Source of the DNA: Casuarius casuarius
Taxonomy: Eukaryota; Chordata; Aves; Casuariiformes; Casuariidae
Reading direction: 5' to 3'
Assembly: GCA_003342895.1 (NCBI GenBank)
Contig: PTFA01000028.1
Location: 2,782,505-2,846,504 of the forward strand
DNA: 64,000 bases
How positions within the stretch are numbered: position 1 is the stretch's first letter; each line of letters starts with the position of its first letter. The notes beneath the pieces are model-generated. The model saw only the letters and a list, made by a program, of their open reading frames with translations. It was not told the origin of the DNA and searched no databases. Below, piece after piece: positions 21,801 to 36,800 of the stretch. Made by a program: the position numbers and the translations under genes.

Positions 21801-24800
21801 AACAATAAGTGATTGTAGGCATGGTAAATTGAGAGAAAAGTAAATTCTTAATCTTCCCTTTTTGTTTTCCCCCCCTAACACCCACAAATAAAGGTATTAC
21901 AGGTAGGAAAATTACTTCAAGCTTTTGCAGTTTCAGGAAGAGGCAGTTACAGTGTTTGCTGAAACCCAGGATGATCCCAAATCTAAGCTGACGCTACATA
22001 TTGAGTATTGATTTAGGATGGAAAGTTAAAATAGCATGTATCGTTAGCTTAGTAAAAGGAGGGGAAGAAGATGCATCTCATTTATGGTGGAGGAAGGACT
22101 TGCAGCGAGTCACTGGTCCGATACGTTGTGTGTGTCTGTTATTCTATGGCATTTGCCCCAGCACAGGCTCTAATAAGGAAATCTATGGTGACCCTTCGCT
22201 TTTGACTCTCCAAAAGACAAATAAACATGTGGTTTTGAATTCAGGAAAGTGTAATTAAACTTTATTTAGGGAAAAGGTCATCCAAGAGAAATGTATGTAC
22301 AGAGTATGTACAGAGAGAACCTTCTTTAAAAATAAATACAAACAACAGAATGCTGGACTATAGTGTTTTCCAAACTCAAACATCAGAATACATTAAAAAA
22401 TACAATACTAATGCCCCCCCCAAACTAGATCTACAAAAAGGGAAAACAAAATCCCATTTTATTTGATGTGAACAAATGTGCTTGCTCAGTAAGTGTTCAG
22501 CTTTTTATTTCAATGTTTTTGTTACAAATATATTTGATGTTGTTGCTCTCTAAATCTGTAGTATTTAGACAGTGTCAGGCAGGTGATCATTATGTCACTT
22601 TGTACTAATTGTTGCTAAGGACTGTTAAAGATAGAGGGAAAACAATAGGGAAGAGAGGAATCATCTTATGCAAATCTTGAGCTTTTGGATTTTATTTATT
22701 TATATTTCCAAGCAATATTCTGCCATAGTGTTCTCAGTCAGATTTTTAACATCCTTATGTGCTTTTGCATATACCTTTTGAGGAGTCATTAATATGTAGC
22801 TGTTTTCAACTAAAGTAAAAGTCCTATGCTCTGCACTTTTAGAATGCATATTCATCTGTCTTCAAAACTACATTGATTATGCTTTTAATTGCTTTCATTG
22901 ACAGGGCTACGATAGAGGAGGCATATTCAAGGTCAATGACAAAACTAGCCAAATCAGCAAGCAATTACACACAACTTGGGTAAGTAAGTGTGTATAAAAG
23001 TGAAATAATCAATTACCGAAGTGTTAGGAATCAAGTTTGATGCTGACTGTTTTATTGATGATGTGGAGGGATCAGTGGGTACCATAACTTTGCCACTTTA
23101 AAAGCATTGGTTCTTAAGTTACCATGCAACTATGACCGAAAAAAAAAAAAAAGGAAAAAGAAAAAAAGAAAAGAAAGGACAGTACAGCTCTTTACCCCTG
23201 GTTAAAAAAAACATGGAGGAACTTTATGTTCCTCCGTGGTTAAAGTGGAGTTCATTTCAGACATGATAAAGAACATGACTTTCTATTCTGTGTGCCCAAG
23301 CCTGTGAGGAGAGAACATATGGTCTGCAAATGTGGCAGTAAATTTATTTCCATTATTTCTATTTTTTCAAGTGTTAATACTGTCCTCAGAAGTCTAAAGA
23401 ATGAGACTTTTCAGTAACAGACCTATTCCATAGTTAATTAAAATTTTATAGATAGGGTGTGAGTTTAAAAAATAGAATGATTAATGGATGTTTTTTCATT
23501 AGAAAGATAATGCCAACAGCTCAGACTTCTTAGATGATGCTGAAGATTTTATTTTTTTTATTTGTGATAATCCCAGCTGGAAATGTGGAGAGCTTTCATC
23601 AGTGGATAGTTTGATACCAGTTGTTGCTTCTCTTCAGAAGTTCATTATCTGCATGTCAGCTTGAACATCAGTGCTTTAAAGGCTATCCACGGTATTGATT
23701 TTTCCGCAGCATTGATCAAGAAACTGTGGTAGGAGCATATCTCTAGGATAGCTGAAGTAGTCTGTTCAGTATAGAAGTTTGGATTTGAGGCATAACCTGA
23801 CCCCACTGTCCTTTACCATATGGTTAATCTCTGTTAATCAGTAAATCATTTTTAGAAAGAGACCATCTTTGCCAATATTTTTTCTACATCTTACTGCTGT
23901 GATGATTTAAAACAACTGGAAAATCAACTAGTCAATTTTTTTTTTGTGCTATTCAAGTATATAGATGGAAATATTTTTCCATGTTAAAAGCTTTTTAGAT
24001 TGTTTTTTGAGCTGATCTTGCATCATCTTTAGGAATAGCACTTGCCATTCATGTGTATTGAAAATAGAGAAGATTGAGTGAACTTCCGTGTTTCACTTGT
24101 ATTGACTCTACATGACTAATGAGTGAAAAACAGCACGCACTGAAAACTTAGTAGATGCTATTCCAAGTACAGTTGGAATGTATTTAATGTAAATTATAGC
24201 AGTTTGGGGCTATTTTGTTTGTTTCAGTTTTAGGAACAGAGCTGAACTTCCGTAAGTGTATTGCTGATACTATAGCACTATTAAAAAAACTGTAGCTGAT
24301 CAAAGGGAGAAAATCCAGATCAGCGTTAAATATATATTTTTTTCCTCTAGGACATTTGCACCTGTTTGGGATGTTTTCAAAACCTCAACAGAAAAACTAG
24401 CAAGCTGTCACTTGGATCTTGTACGAAGATTACAAGAGCTAATAAAAGAAGTTCACAAGTATGGAGATGAACAAATCAAAGCTTATAAAAAGGTTATTAA
24501 TTCTTCATATGCATGTTCAGTCACTTGTTAACATTAACATTAAAATGGTTTATTTTTGACAAATGTGTGATATTTAACAGACTAAAGAAGAAGTTTCAGG
24601 AACATTGGAAGCAGTGCAAAGTATTCAAAGTATCACTCAGGCCTTACAGAAGTCAAAGGAAAACTACAACACAAAGTGTGTCGAACAAGAACGATTGAAA
24701 AAGGAAGGTGCAACACAGAGAGAGGTTGATAAGGTAGTTTTGTTTGTTTTGTTTAGATTACAAGGGAGTTTTTGATTTTTTTGGTTTGTTTTGTTTAAGG

Positions 24801-27800
24801 TGGTTTTTTTTTTTAATCACCTGCATCATGCAATAATTCTGTTTGACTTTTACAGATATAGTGTGTAATTGTTTCAGCATCTATTACGTTTCTGGATAAA
24901 TTTTCTGTAGGTAAATATGCAAACGCTCAATGCCCTTGTATTTGAATTAAGGAGTCAGAAGTTTTGTTTTGTCCCTTCAGCTGAGACAAAGTAGCTAATT
25001 ATAGGAGTATTTGAAGTCTGTTCCATTGAGAAGAAAAACAAGTTAATGTTCCTTTCGGTGCTAATTTAAGAGGTTCCAATTACATGCACCAAAATCCCAA
25101 AGGATGAGTATCCTGCTGTTGTATTTAGTATTGTCCTTGGTTCATTGGGCGAGTTTGATCCATTCAAGAAACACAGGTAGTAGAGGAAAGTGGTCATGTT
25201 TCCCTGTCTCTGACTGTGCCTTATCTTTTTAACACTTGATACCTCTGCCTATTTCTGTTTGATTTATCTGATCTATCTGGGATTCTGCCTTTGTTAGAAC
25301 AGTTTAGTGCCTTTTTTACTGCCATGTTGGATAAGTGGATAGGAGAGTCGATTATCATCTTTTCACTCATATCAAAAGCTTGTTCTAATTGTTTTGTCTT
25401 TAATTTAAACCTAGCTTTTTTCCTACCTTCTGTCTCAACTGACAGTCGGTGCTGGGTTCTACGAATGAATCAGAAATGTGTAGGATGACAGGTTATTTCC
25501 TGGTAGACTATTCAGAATTCTTGTAAAAAGATTAAAACTTTTCAGTAGGAAAGGTTGAATTTACGGAAGGCTTTTAAGATACAATATTTTAATCCCTTGT
25601 CCAGCACAAAACAAAAAATGTTCGATCTAGACTGTCTACCTACTGAAGGAAGAAAGAGGAAGCACCATAGGATGGCATTCGTGAAGGCTTTTGTCTACTA
25701 TTTTGTGCATATTCCCTCAACACTTTTTTGTCAGAACAATTAGGCCATAGTTGAATGCTCAGCTAATGCTTCAAAAATAGTGTTTCTAATGGAGGGTGTT
25801 GGCTGTGGCCATCCCATTCTTTCCCGTTATGTCTTTATTCAAATTCACGCTTGTCATTTCAGAAAGCTGGTAGCAAAGATTGTATTCATTAATTTTTTTC
25901 TTTGGCAGAGAATAGGTTTGTTACTTTTAGCAGAATATGAAAAACATTTTTATCAAAATCACAGGACAGCTACTTTATCACAAAGCATGGAATAACATGA
26001 TGAAGTTGTAAATGCCTGCTGAGAGCTTATTGTAAGGTCAAATATTTGGAGTACTTTACTGAAGAATCTGAGGAGGAATCTTATAGTGAGATGTGTCATT
26101 TCATTAAACTAACTGCAGCTGAAAGTTAATGTTAACTTGCGTAATAATTTCCTGTTGTTCCCTGGCATGTCAACTTCTCTATTTATAATGACTTGCCAAA
26201 AAAGTGTTGACTGATCCTCATGCTTTCAGTTACTGTAAGTCTGCTAAATAGAGTTCTAGCAATTGCTACACGTGAGAATACACACATCCTGTTTTCAGAA
26301 GAGATTATTGGTTAATCATGTAGCGTTCATGTTTGACCATTTCGTCTATCTTGCTGAATAATCGCTTTCCATAAATGCTCTTCAACACATACACTGATGA
26401 TTCTGCTCGTAGTTAGACATGGTTACAAGAGGCAGAGGATGTTTCAGTTTTGTGTCAAAATCCCCTGCATACATGGTTTCAGTTACTTAATGCTTCACAA
26501 AAAATCTGATTTTAAAAAAGTCTTGTAACTTTCCATTTCCTTTCTTTTCGTTGATTAAATTTGGAATCATCTTACTGCAAATCAGCCTTCACTTTTTTTG
26601 AAACTAAGCGTTTATAAAGCATTTTGTACTTTTGGTATAGTAAGTGGTATTTGGGAAACAAGATGGGGCTGTTTTCTTCCTGGGAATTCCCCTATGTGGA
26701 GGTGCAAGTGTGAGAATAATGAAGTAAAGTTCAGGGGAAGTAATTGATGTTTGATACATCCTGTCATGCCATCCTTAATGCCTGAAAGATCCATATACAC
26801 ATTCTTTAAATAGTGTAGTATTTCCAAGTTGCTGCTGTTGTGCTGGATTTAGAGGACTATGTGAGCAAGGTCTGCTTAAGCTGTCTCTGTAACTGGAAAA
26901 ATGCTTGTGGAACTGCAGCTTCGATTTTTCTTCCTTTGAAATCCTGGTTGCTGTTTTCCTACCTGAATGTGTGTTAACACTGTACTATTATTCATGATTT
27001 TCAGTTATTTTTCTCTTTAAAACCCAAAATAAAACTACCTCTTTCCAGAGGGCATCTTTATTTTCATTTCTTTGAAAGTCATTCTGTTCAGCTTTCCAAG
27101 TAATAATTTACTCATTGCAAATGAGAAGTAATTGCCATTTTTACTATGGGACTGATGGTATTCATTTGAAAGAAGGGAGGAGAGCTATTTAGAAATAGAA
27201 CAAATAGAAAATATATACTGTGCAACTATCTTTAGTGATATCTTTAACAATTCAGAAATATTTTTCAATTTTAACTGATGGGAAATTTGAAGGAGATAAA
27301 CTAGGCATGTTGAGCAAAGAAGCCATGAAAAGCTGATGTTCAAGATAAATAAAATATATTTTAATTGATTTTTAACTTGAAGATGAGATAGCAATATTAT
27401 CAAAGATTCCAAAAACTTCATGTCCTGTGTATCATGCTATAAACTTTAAAAATAATTTTCTCTACTAAAAATAATTACTTAATTCAGTTTTGCTTTTGAT
27501 ATAATTTTGGAATTTTCCTGGTATTTCTTTTTGTCTTTTAAGAATGTTAAGCCCACAAAAAGATAATTTAGGTTTAATGGCAACGAGTAATGAAACAGAT
27601 TAATAAATTATAAAGCCAAGAAAGACCATTGTAAACAAGTCTGAGCTGCATAAATCTGCCCATCAGTGTGTTCTTCATAACCTTTTGTTTAAATATCTTC
27701 TCTTAGTTTCCATTGATGTAAGCCCTGTGCTTTTTCCTTGAATGTCTTTTTCCTTATTTTTCTTCTTTCCCTTTGAAAGAAAAAAAAATGTGCCTCTTTT

Positions 27801-30800
27801 TTTACTGTTGACTCTTTTCAAATTGTACTAGTGTTCTGTTTGCACTGTATTGCAGCCCTGCTTTCTTCCTGTTTTTTCTGCATCTTTGACAAAAGAGCTA
27901 ATTAGTTAACTTCAGCGCTGCAAATTTTAAAATGCTGATATCAAAAGAAGTACTTTATAAATTAGTCATTGCTGAAAAGCAGTAGGGATTCAAATGGGAT
28001 AACTACTTATTATGCATAACTTTGTTATCTTTTAAAATGGTTATATGGTTTATGTACAGCTTTGCACAGACGCCTCTAAGGGCTTGAATCTGAGTTATTT
28101 NGTTGTGAAATTTTGTTATGACCTTTCACTGTTTTTATATGCACCTGAATTTTTTTTTATAAGTCATCATACGCTTAATGACTAATGACTTTAAAAGCAT
28201 TGGAACCGACTGGATGTGTAATATTTGACAGCTTTTTAAATTTCTATAGGCAGCAGTTAAATTGAAAAAAGCTACAGATACCTATAAACTATATGTGGAG
28301 AAATATGCTGCGGTTAAATCTGATTTTGAACAGAAAATGACAGAAACTGCACAGGTAAGTGTTATATTAAATGAGTTAGCTTTTAAAATAGATCAGTAGA
28401 TTTCATTGTCTCTCATTCAGATTTGATCTGAAATCAAAGCTTTTGGAAAATCAGTTCAAGATAGAATGTCCTTTGAAAACTGATGTGAAGTACAGTGTCA
28501 AAAGTCGTAGGGGCTTGAAAGGCAAACACTGACCACATATATTGTAATGATGATGTCACTATATAATCCATTTAAGTATTAGCAATCTAGAAAGTCTTTT
28601 TGAAGAAATTTTTAGGAAGAAAGCAAAATGAACTTCTGGAAGTATTGTAGATGTGTTGTGATAACTTGGGAAATCATGTGGATTGCTAGTGGGGCAGAAT
28701 TCAGGTAGGAGTTTTAGTATTGGGATCCATTGTGGTTTTTCATCATTATTCCAGCAAATGCTTCAGTAACAGCTTGTTAAAGCACCTTCCCAAGGTTTAT
28801 TTGAGGTGGTCAAAAGCCCTTATATCTGTTCAGATTTCTGTGCATTCCCCCCCCCCCTTTTTTTAAGATGTTTTAATCTGTATTCCAGAGGATGTCATGT
28901 TCTCTGTATGATTTTATATGCTGCTTCACTGTATATTTTAAAGCTTTTCTTTTTCAAGTCTGTTAATAGCAAGCTTTTTTTCACTTTCAAGATTTAAAAA
29001 AAGTAAAATACATCCTTTTTTTCTTTTTAGTGGTAATGATTTAGTTGAGGACTGCTTGGCATATTTATTTGTATCTATTTCTTTGTAATAAAGCTTTTAC
29101 AAGATGAGAATTTTCTTTTTAGTTGAAAATTCTTTGTGTTATTCCTTAGTTTCAAAGAATTATTTTTAGTTATGGAAAAACTTTTAGGGGTATTCAGTCA
29201 TATTTGTAACACTTTTCCACTTCTACTTTAATAATACAGTTTTTCATAACTCTGTGAGAATGAAGATTTTACAGCATGGGGATTGTGTAGGCTGACATGT
29301 GAAAAGCCACCCTGTCCTGAACTATAAACTGCTTTCCTACTTCCAAAATCTCACTAGAACTAGATCTAGTTCATCTCTGAATAGACCTTCAACACAGCTG
29401 TTACAGAAAGGATACCAAATGTATCACATACCAAACCCCCACCCCAGGCATTTGTGCCAAAAAAAAGCTCAAGGATACTACTGCAGAATTCTTGCTTTAA
29501 ATGACTTATATTAGGAGTCTTGTAAACCCTTTAATGAAAGGGTGTCAATAGGCATCTTTTTTCCAGTATTCTGACTAGGTTCTGATTGGAAGAGTTATAC
29601 GCCCTATGCTTCTATTTTCCATTTGAGTTAAATTTGGTTAAGTACATTATTTTTCTCTCTTTTAAAAAATATTTGTCATTTTAAATGCTGTGTGTGTGTG
29701 GAGTATGTAACTGTGCCTTCTTTGGGTAAGACAATGTCGATTACAGTTCTTCACTGGAATAGGAAGGCTTTATAGAGAAAAATTCACCAAGAAAAGTTCA
29801 TAGGTACCATGGTGGGCTAGGTTGTATGGTTTGTTGTACTTCTCTCTCTCATCTCTGATGTGTGAGACTGTTTTTTTCAATATATATTTTAAGTTAGTAT
29901 TAATGTCAAAAGCAGCAGTTGACCTCCTGCCATGCTTCTGTCTTTGTCAAGTATGAGGAGCTGCATTGGAGAACTAATCCAGATAAACCTAATGTAGTAA
30001 GAAAAGTTGGCGTTTAACCCAGAGCAGTTCCTGGATCCGGTTTATTAAGAGGTCATGCAAGCATTTATGGTGACACAAAGGAGGCGGCAATGTGGAGCCA
30101 AGGGTGGAGACTTGCATCTTTAAGCGTTAGTGCTGGCTTAAAGTATGTGACATTGTGTCCTGTACTCACTTGAATAGGTGTCAACATTATACATTTATAT
30201 CTGTTTCCTTAGGATCGTGTGTAACCTGAAATATTTGTGGATCGGTTATCCTAGCCAATTTGATAGGCGTTGGTGCCGGTATGTGTGGTTGTGATCATCT
30301 GAGAATTTTGAGACTAGACTGTATTTTTAAATAACTAAAAATATTTGAATGTGTTATTTTAAAATCTTAATTGTTGGAAACAAGCATAATACTATGTTAG
30401 CAAAAGAATCTCTACCATTGAAGTGTAACAGTCCTCCTGGAAAGCTTTCTTGGTAAGAATAGGTGGAAGCACACTGAGATGTGAACACATACTGCTGTTA
30501 TCCAGAATGTTAACTTTTTTATAGTGTTCCTGATAGCGTAACCGTTGTAATTGCTCAATAAACATTCCAGAAACTGCATCACTGTGTAGTATGTATAAAT
30601 TGCAGTGCAGCTTGACTTTTGCTGCAGGCCCCCGCTTTTAATACTAAGAAATAAAGTAGAACCAGAAAAATACTGAACTGTTTTGATGTTTTTTTCAGAT
30701 GATATCCAGCTGTGCTCTTATGGATTTAGCTACAATAATTTAAGTTCTTGCCCTGTTTGTTATTTTGCTTGTTCTGGAAGTTACCAAATCCCTATTGAAA

Positions 30801-33800
30801 TAGATCCTGTAAATGCTCCTGATCCATTTCAGCAGAAGTTCAGTCAGGTTGCTCTAATCTTTTAGTCTCACAAAAGCTGTCTGCTGTCTGTTCCCTGCAT
30901 TGCAAGAAAGAGGCTCTTTGTAGCAGTCGATTTATTGCCCTCTGAAACAATAAGAAAATGTTTAACTAATACAACTTTAATAAACTGGCCTTGCTAAACT
31001 GCACTGTAAACTCGTCTCCAGTGAGCAAGAAATCTGTGAATAATGTGAAAAGGAGTTCTTGTGTAGAACTGATGTAAGATAAACATGAAGAGTATTTGAA
31101 ATGGTTTTCATTGTCAATGAGTTACTGAAGGAAAATACAGCTTTTCATTGTGCGCTAAAAAAAATCCATCTGAACAATCCACTACCAGAAAAGAATGAGA
31201 AGAGATTTAGCTTATTTTGTACTTAGAGACAGAATATGAAGATGCTTTTTGCTCAGTTTTCTTATTTGTGTTATTAGGTAAGTATTAGATATTAGGTGTA
31301 TAAACCTGACTGAGATGTAGAGAGAAAGACAGTATCTTTTTACTATACCAAATGTGTTACAGCTGGGAAAACCTGACCACGCTTTTAGGCGTTTTTTACA
31401 AAAATGGTACAAAATTGCCTCTCATTACAAACTACATTTGTCTTATGTGCTTAGTTCCTTAGCTGCAACAACGTTTTAACTTTAAATTTAATATTTTCAC
31501 TTAACAAGTTAATGGACAGCTGGAGACTTTAATATCTTCCACAGCTACTCATATTGGAAAATAAAATTAGAATTATGCCAGTGAAAGTCCTATCTATGGG
31601 ACTTGTTTGCGATATAAGGGTGTAGCTGCATTTACAGTTTGGTGGAAGGATTGCTACTTTATGTATGATGTCATAGGAAAAATAGCAAAACTCATGAAAA
31701 TGTGAAAGCCCAATTCCCCCCACCCTTTTAAAATCAAACATACTGTAGATGATCTTAATTTAGGGTATATTTCACTTGAAATTAGTAGCTCTGAAAACAA
31801 AATAAATGGACATGAGCATTCTTAGCTGTTTCAGTGAAAAATCAGTTGGCTGAACTTAAACCTATCTTAGGCTGTTCAGATAAAATTGTTCTGAGGACAC
31901 TAACATCTTGAGCTGCTGTGGCTATATTCTGAGTAAACATGTAGTAATGTCCTCACTTAGCTGTCCTCTTTTCTTAGTTTAACTCTTCAGCTCCTCTTTG
32001 CATTATTTTTTTCTTTTTTGTCATTGACCATCTTGCTTGCAGTTATCAAGAGGGAAGTGACTTGTGATACATGAACTTGAGAAGTTGAACTGTGAAGCAT
32101 GATCTGGCTAGTCTTGGGTTGCAAAAATCGTAGTTTATGCTGCAATAAACATGGGATGTTTTGGTTTGATAAAGTGTAAAACATAGTTCGTTTTCTGTTG
32201 TTCAGAAATTGATATGACATTCTTTATGTTGAAAGATTTTCTGAGAAAAGCTAAAATTCTTCTACACAGTGGTTATATAGTTGTTAGGAAAATATGATGT
32301 CTCATTATGCCAGTTATCCCCTGGCTAGAAGCTTTTTTTTTTTTCCAATCACATAGTACAGTCAGTCACTGGAAAGGATCAAATAGCTGAAAGTGTTTAA
32401 AATATCCTTTGAAAGTCTTCTGTGTTAACTGGAATTGAGGACAGTTGACTAGAATTCTTTGCTGTTGAGCAGTTTGCACATAAATAAAGGTTGAAGAAAG
32501 TAAGAACTCTTCACAGTATACATTTTAAAACTTACGGGAAAATGTGTTTAAAAAAATAGCATGCTTGCTTTAATTGTGTGTACTGAGTTGGACAGCTAAG
32601 GATGCTGTTGATGACTTTTTTCATTTTTATTGTAGCTTAGAATGCTAGGAAGTGACTTGCATTTGTGTTGGGTCATTAATATCAAGATTCATTTCAGTAC
32701 ATCTTTTCAACATAGACTGATCTTTCAAAAATTTAATCTTAAGTATGCTGTTCATATGTGCAAATAAACAATTCATTTAATGATTGTATCTGTGGTATGA
32801 ATAATGTTTGTATTATAGTTCCTAGATAGCCTTAGTCTTTGATCAGAACTCTTTTGTGTTATGCACTGGATGAGGCCAGATGGCTTCTGCTTCAAATACT
32901 TTGAATATTAAGCTTAAAACAAGAAATAAGGAAGTAATGGGGTGTAGGGGGGTAATATCAACTGACATTAGAAAAAATCTCTGAATGGACAGCTGCTTAG
33001 CCATTTTGATAGGCATTATAGAGCAGAGCTCGAAGGAGGATGGTACATCAGTTTTGCAGACTTTTACATGGAGCTTGAACCAAACATAAAGAAAGCAGCA
33101 TTGACATAATCTCAAAAGTTCACTTTGAGTTTAAAAATTAGGTAATGCAAACAATCTGGAAGGTCACTTGCATACAGGTGTTGATACATTGATAGTGAAT
33201 GAGAAAAGATTTTATAGAGATGGACCATAGATAGCTTTGAAAGCAAAATAATGTAATTTATATAATCAGGCAACTAGTAAAAGCAGGAAGGTCAAAGAAG
33301 AGGCTACAGAATTATGAGGATGATCATAAGCTCTGTAATCAAGAAAAGGCTGCTGGAGAAGAATTTTGATCTACTTGATTGATGGCTAGAGAGGCATATA
33401 AGTACGGCTTGAAAAAAGAAACAACTGAGTTTAGGAGATAGGCATGAGATAGAGGCATTTGGCTTGTTTGTATGGAGTTGTTCTTGTGTTTGTGGATCAG
33501 AGTACCAGGAGGTGGGAAATGTAGAGAGAAGATCCTCAGAGAACCTTATAAAAATTGAAGAGAGGATTAAGCGGTGCTCTGAAGGACACTTGAAGGGCAT
33601 TTACTCAAGTAGGAGGAAAACTAGAAGAGGGCAGGAATAAACATAGAGCAAGTTTCAGGAAGATTATGGTTGACTGTTAAGGAGGGTGAGGAGAGTATTA
33701 GTTCTGATCTTTGTCTAGGAAGGAGTCCTCAGGGACTTTGGAATCGATTTTAAAATGGGTGTCAGATGGAAGTCTGGGAAGGATGGAGCTGGAGGACAAA

Positions 33801-36800
33801 TTCCAGACAGTAACTGCAAAGACTATTTACAGAAAGTTTAAAGATCAAACAGATGAATCATGTTTAAAGATGCAAATGATGTAGGTTACTAGAAAAAGAG
33901 AAGGCATGTGTGCATTGTGAGTGGGAGGATGAAGTGTTAAGGAGGAGGTGCAAAGGAGATCTAGAAATAGGATTTAGGGGATTAGATGAGAAAAGGAGAT
34001 GAAAATCTTCAGTAACCGGGAAAGGAGATTTTTAAACACCCTTCATCCCTATTTTCTCTTGGAAGAAATAGGTGAGATTTTGTATAAGGAGAAAAAACAA
34101 GATAGGTAAAAGTTTAAAGAGTAAGTCAAGTGGTAAAAATACAGCTATCATTGTTTACAGTATTCTCTGCTGCATGCAAGCAGAAACACTTTTCCTTGGA
34201 AATAAAATGTTCTGTAGCACAACATTGTATATATGAGGCATTAGAAATCCTTATTTTAAAGTGTCGAATTAACTATTTGCTGATATTTATGATTTTTAAG
34301 CACAACAATTTGAATTATTCCTCAAAACCGCAATAGTTGAATAGTTCGAAATGGATGTTATGTTTGTAAGTACCTTATTTAGTAACTTTGTGAATGCCAA
34401 ACCTTCCTTTCTTAAGCACTTCTTACCATGACCAAGATCTGAAAAAGTAATTGCATTTTTTGCTTAGTATATTTAATAATTAAAATTTAAGATTTAGTAT
34501 TTCAAGGATTGTTTTCGGTACGAATAATTACTTATATCTGGTTTACAGAAATTTCAAGACATCGAAGAAACACACCTTCTTCATATGAAAGAGATTATAG
34601 AATCGTTGTCAAATACTATAAAAGAAATTCATTTACAAATAGGAGAGGTAATTTTTATATGAATATTTGTTTATTTGGACTATAATATGTATTTTTCTGA
34701 GCTATTTAATGGAACATTTCTTACTGTCTTGGTGATAATTACAAGATCACGTCTTTCAAATAACAGTAACTTTTTAAACCAGAGGGCGTAGGAGGAGATA
34801 AACAGAAATGGTCCAGGGATTCAAGCAAGATTTTCAAGCAGTTTTGCGTCTTTTCACTACAAATATCAAACATTATATGAGTACTGAACTTGTTTATAAG
34901 ATATTTGAAGGAGCTTTCAATATCTGCTAAACTTCCATTTTAATCTTTTACTTACAAGCATCATTATTAATATGCTATTTATGTGTATTAATTCTCTTTT
35001 GCTATTCAAACCAATTTCTGAAAATTCTTATTAAATGGATTATCATCTGATTTTGTTCATTGTAATGGAAATTTTTTTCAATATCTAAATTCAACATGAG
35101 CTGAAATTTTTACTGCTCCCTGTTCATTTATACGTTTAATATCACAAATTTTACTGAGTAAGTGTGGTTGAGTAATCATTAAACTGTGTTAAACAGAAAA
35201 TAATGTTTTGACAGTTTAAAGAATTTTTAGTTTATTTGCAAGTCTGTTCTCTAGGTATTAATTTAGCACTCATTTCACACACAAATGGGATACTTGTGTT
35301 TTTCTTTAATCAAACTTAAAATCAGGTCAGTCTGAAAAGTTTCAGAATTTTTAATACACTGTTTTTTGTGAAGAAAAGGTCTTCAGGAACAGTATTAAAA
35401 AAACCTTTTAGAGTATTGTTTCTTTAGATGCAGTTTTTTTTTTTTTTTAAGTAATAATCCTTATAAATAGTCCTTAATTTTTTGATGTGTTGAAATGTAG
35501 TTTCATTTGTGAACACATAAAATTTGAGTCGCTGTGCTCCTCACTTAATTTTGAGGTTTTCTGTTAGTGTGTGATGATCACAAGGGTCATGCTGTTTATT
35601 TCTAAAGCATATCTATACTGCACTGTTGGAAAGACTTTTTAGTAATAGCGTGTGTTTTCTTCTTTGCCAGATCAAAAACATTACAACAGTAATGCTTTTA
35701 CTCAAGCAGGTGCGAACCGTGATAATGCAGTGGTAAATGTTCACGCCCTTACTGGTGCTGGCTTAAGAGACTGCCTGTCTTTCTAACATCGTAGTGGGAC
35801 ATGCTACTATTAGAAATTCAGAAAACTGTATATACAAATGTGGTTTGGACAGAAGAAATGGAAGTAAATCCTAGACCAGCCATCAAGATATATTATTTCA
35901 TTCCTCCTTTGTATCTGTCCTGGTACACACACTTATTAACGTTAAAGTGATGAAGGGATTTTCTTGATAAAATGCCTGTTGATTTCTATAGGCCCTTTAA
36001 TATGTTTTAGAGGGCGGTATTTTGAAGATCAGCCCTAGAGAAAACCACTTTCTAAAGCTAATCACATTCTTTCAGTTGCTGGGTTTTACCTTCCTTTTTC
36101 TTTTTTTTAAGGTGCATGAAGAGTTTATTAATAACATGACAAATACTACAGTTGAGAGTTTAATACAGAAATTTGCTGAGTCAAAAGGAACTGGCAAGGA
36201 ACGACCTGGTAAGAGATTAAACATAAAAGAACAGGAAATGTTAATTTTAAAACTGTGTCAATTTCCACTCCTAATACAAGGTCAAACCCTATTTGTTCGT
36301 GTGTGTTACATTTGCGATATATTTACAAGCTGAAGTTCCCATTTGTTAGATTTGATATCAAATGATTCATAAAAATTTAACAACACATAATTTACTCTAT
36401 ATATGTAATATGTGTGTTCATTAAGTATAGTAATTTATACAGCTGAGTCCCTGTATATAGACCTTCAAAGAAACTCTTAAACTGTAGTGTTGCTTAGTTC
36501 ATCAGTGAAATTTGTGAATAAACTTAAGTTCCTTTCACAGGCTTACTCTGCTATGTGCTTATACATAAAACTTATCTCCAAATTTTATTTAAGAAGTTTA
36601 TGGATATATTCAGAACAGATGGCTATAAAGCTGCTTACAGAACTGTTGTAACAGTTATATGAGTTTATTTGGTTAATATACAAAATCATGCATTTTAATA
36701 GATTATATGTAGATTATTTGTTTTCTCTTTACTAAGAAGTAAATTTATAGTACTTTCTGAAAGTACTACTTGTTGGTGTGGTGTATAAGACTTTCCTGGA

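Noticed and set aside
24513..24698. 61-codon frame overlapping exon 5
   Set aside because: It is a shadow in another frame of exon 5 and the end of intron 4.
36022..36333. 103-codon frame as a separate small protein
   Set aside because: It is FCHO2 exon 8 read through both flanking intron edges. Only 36112-36208 is coding.
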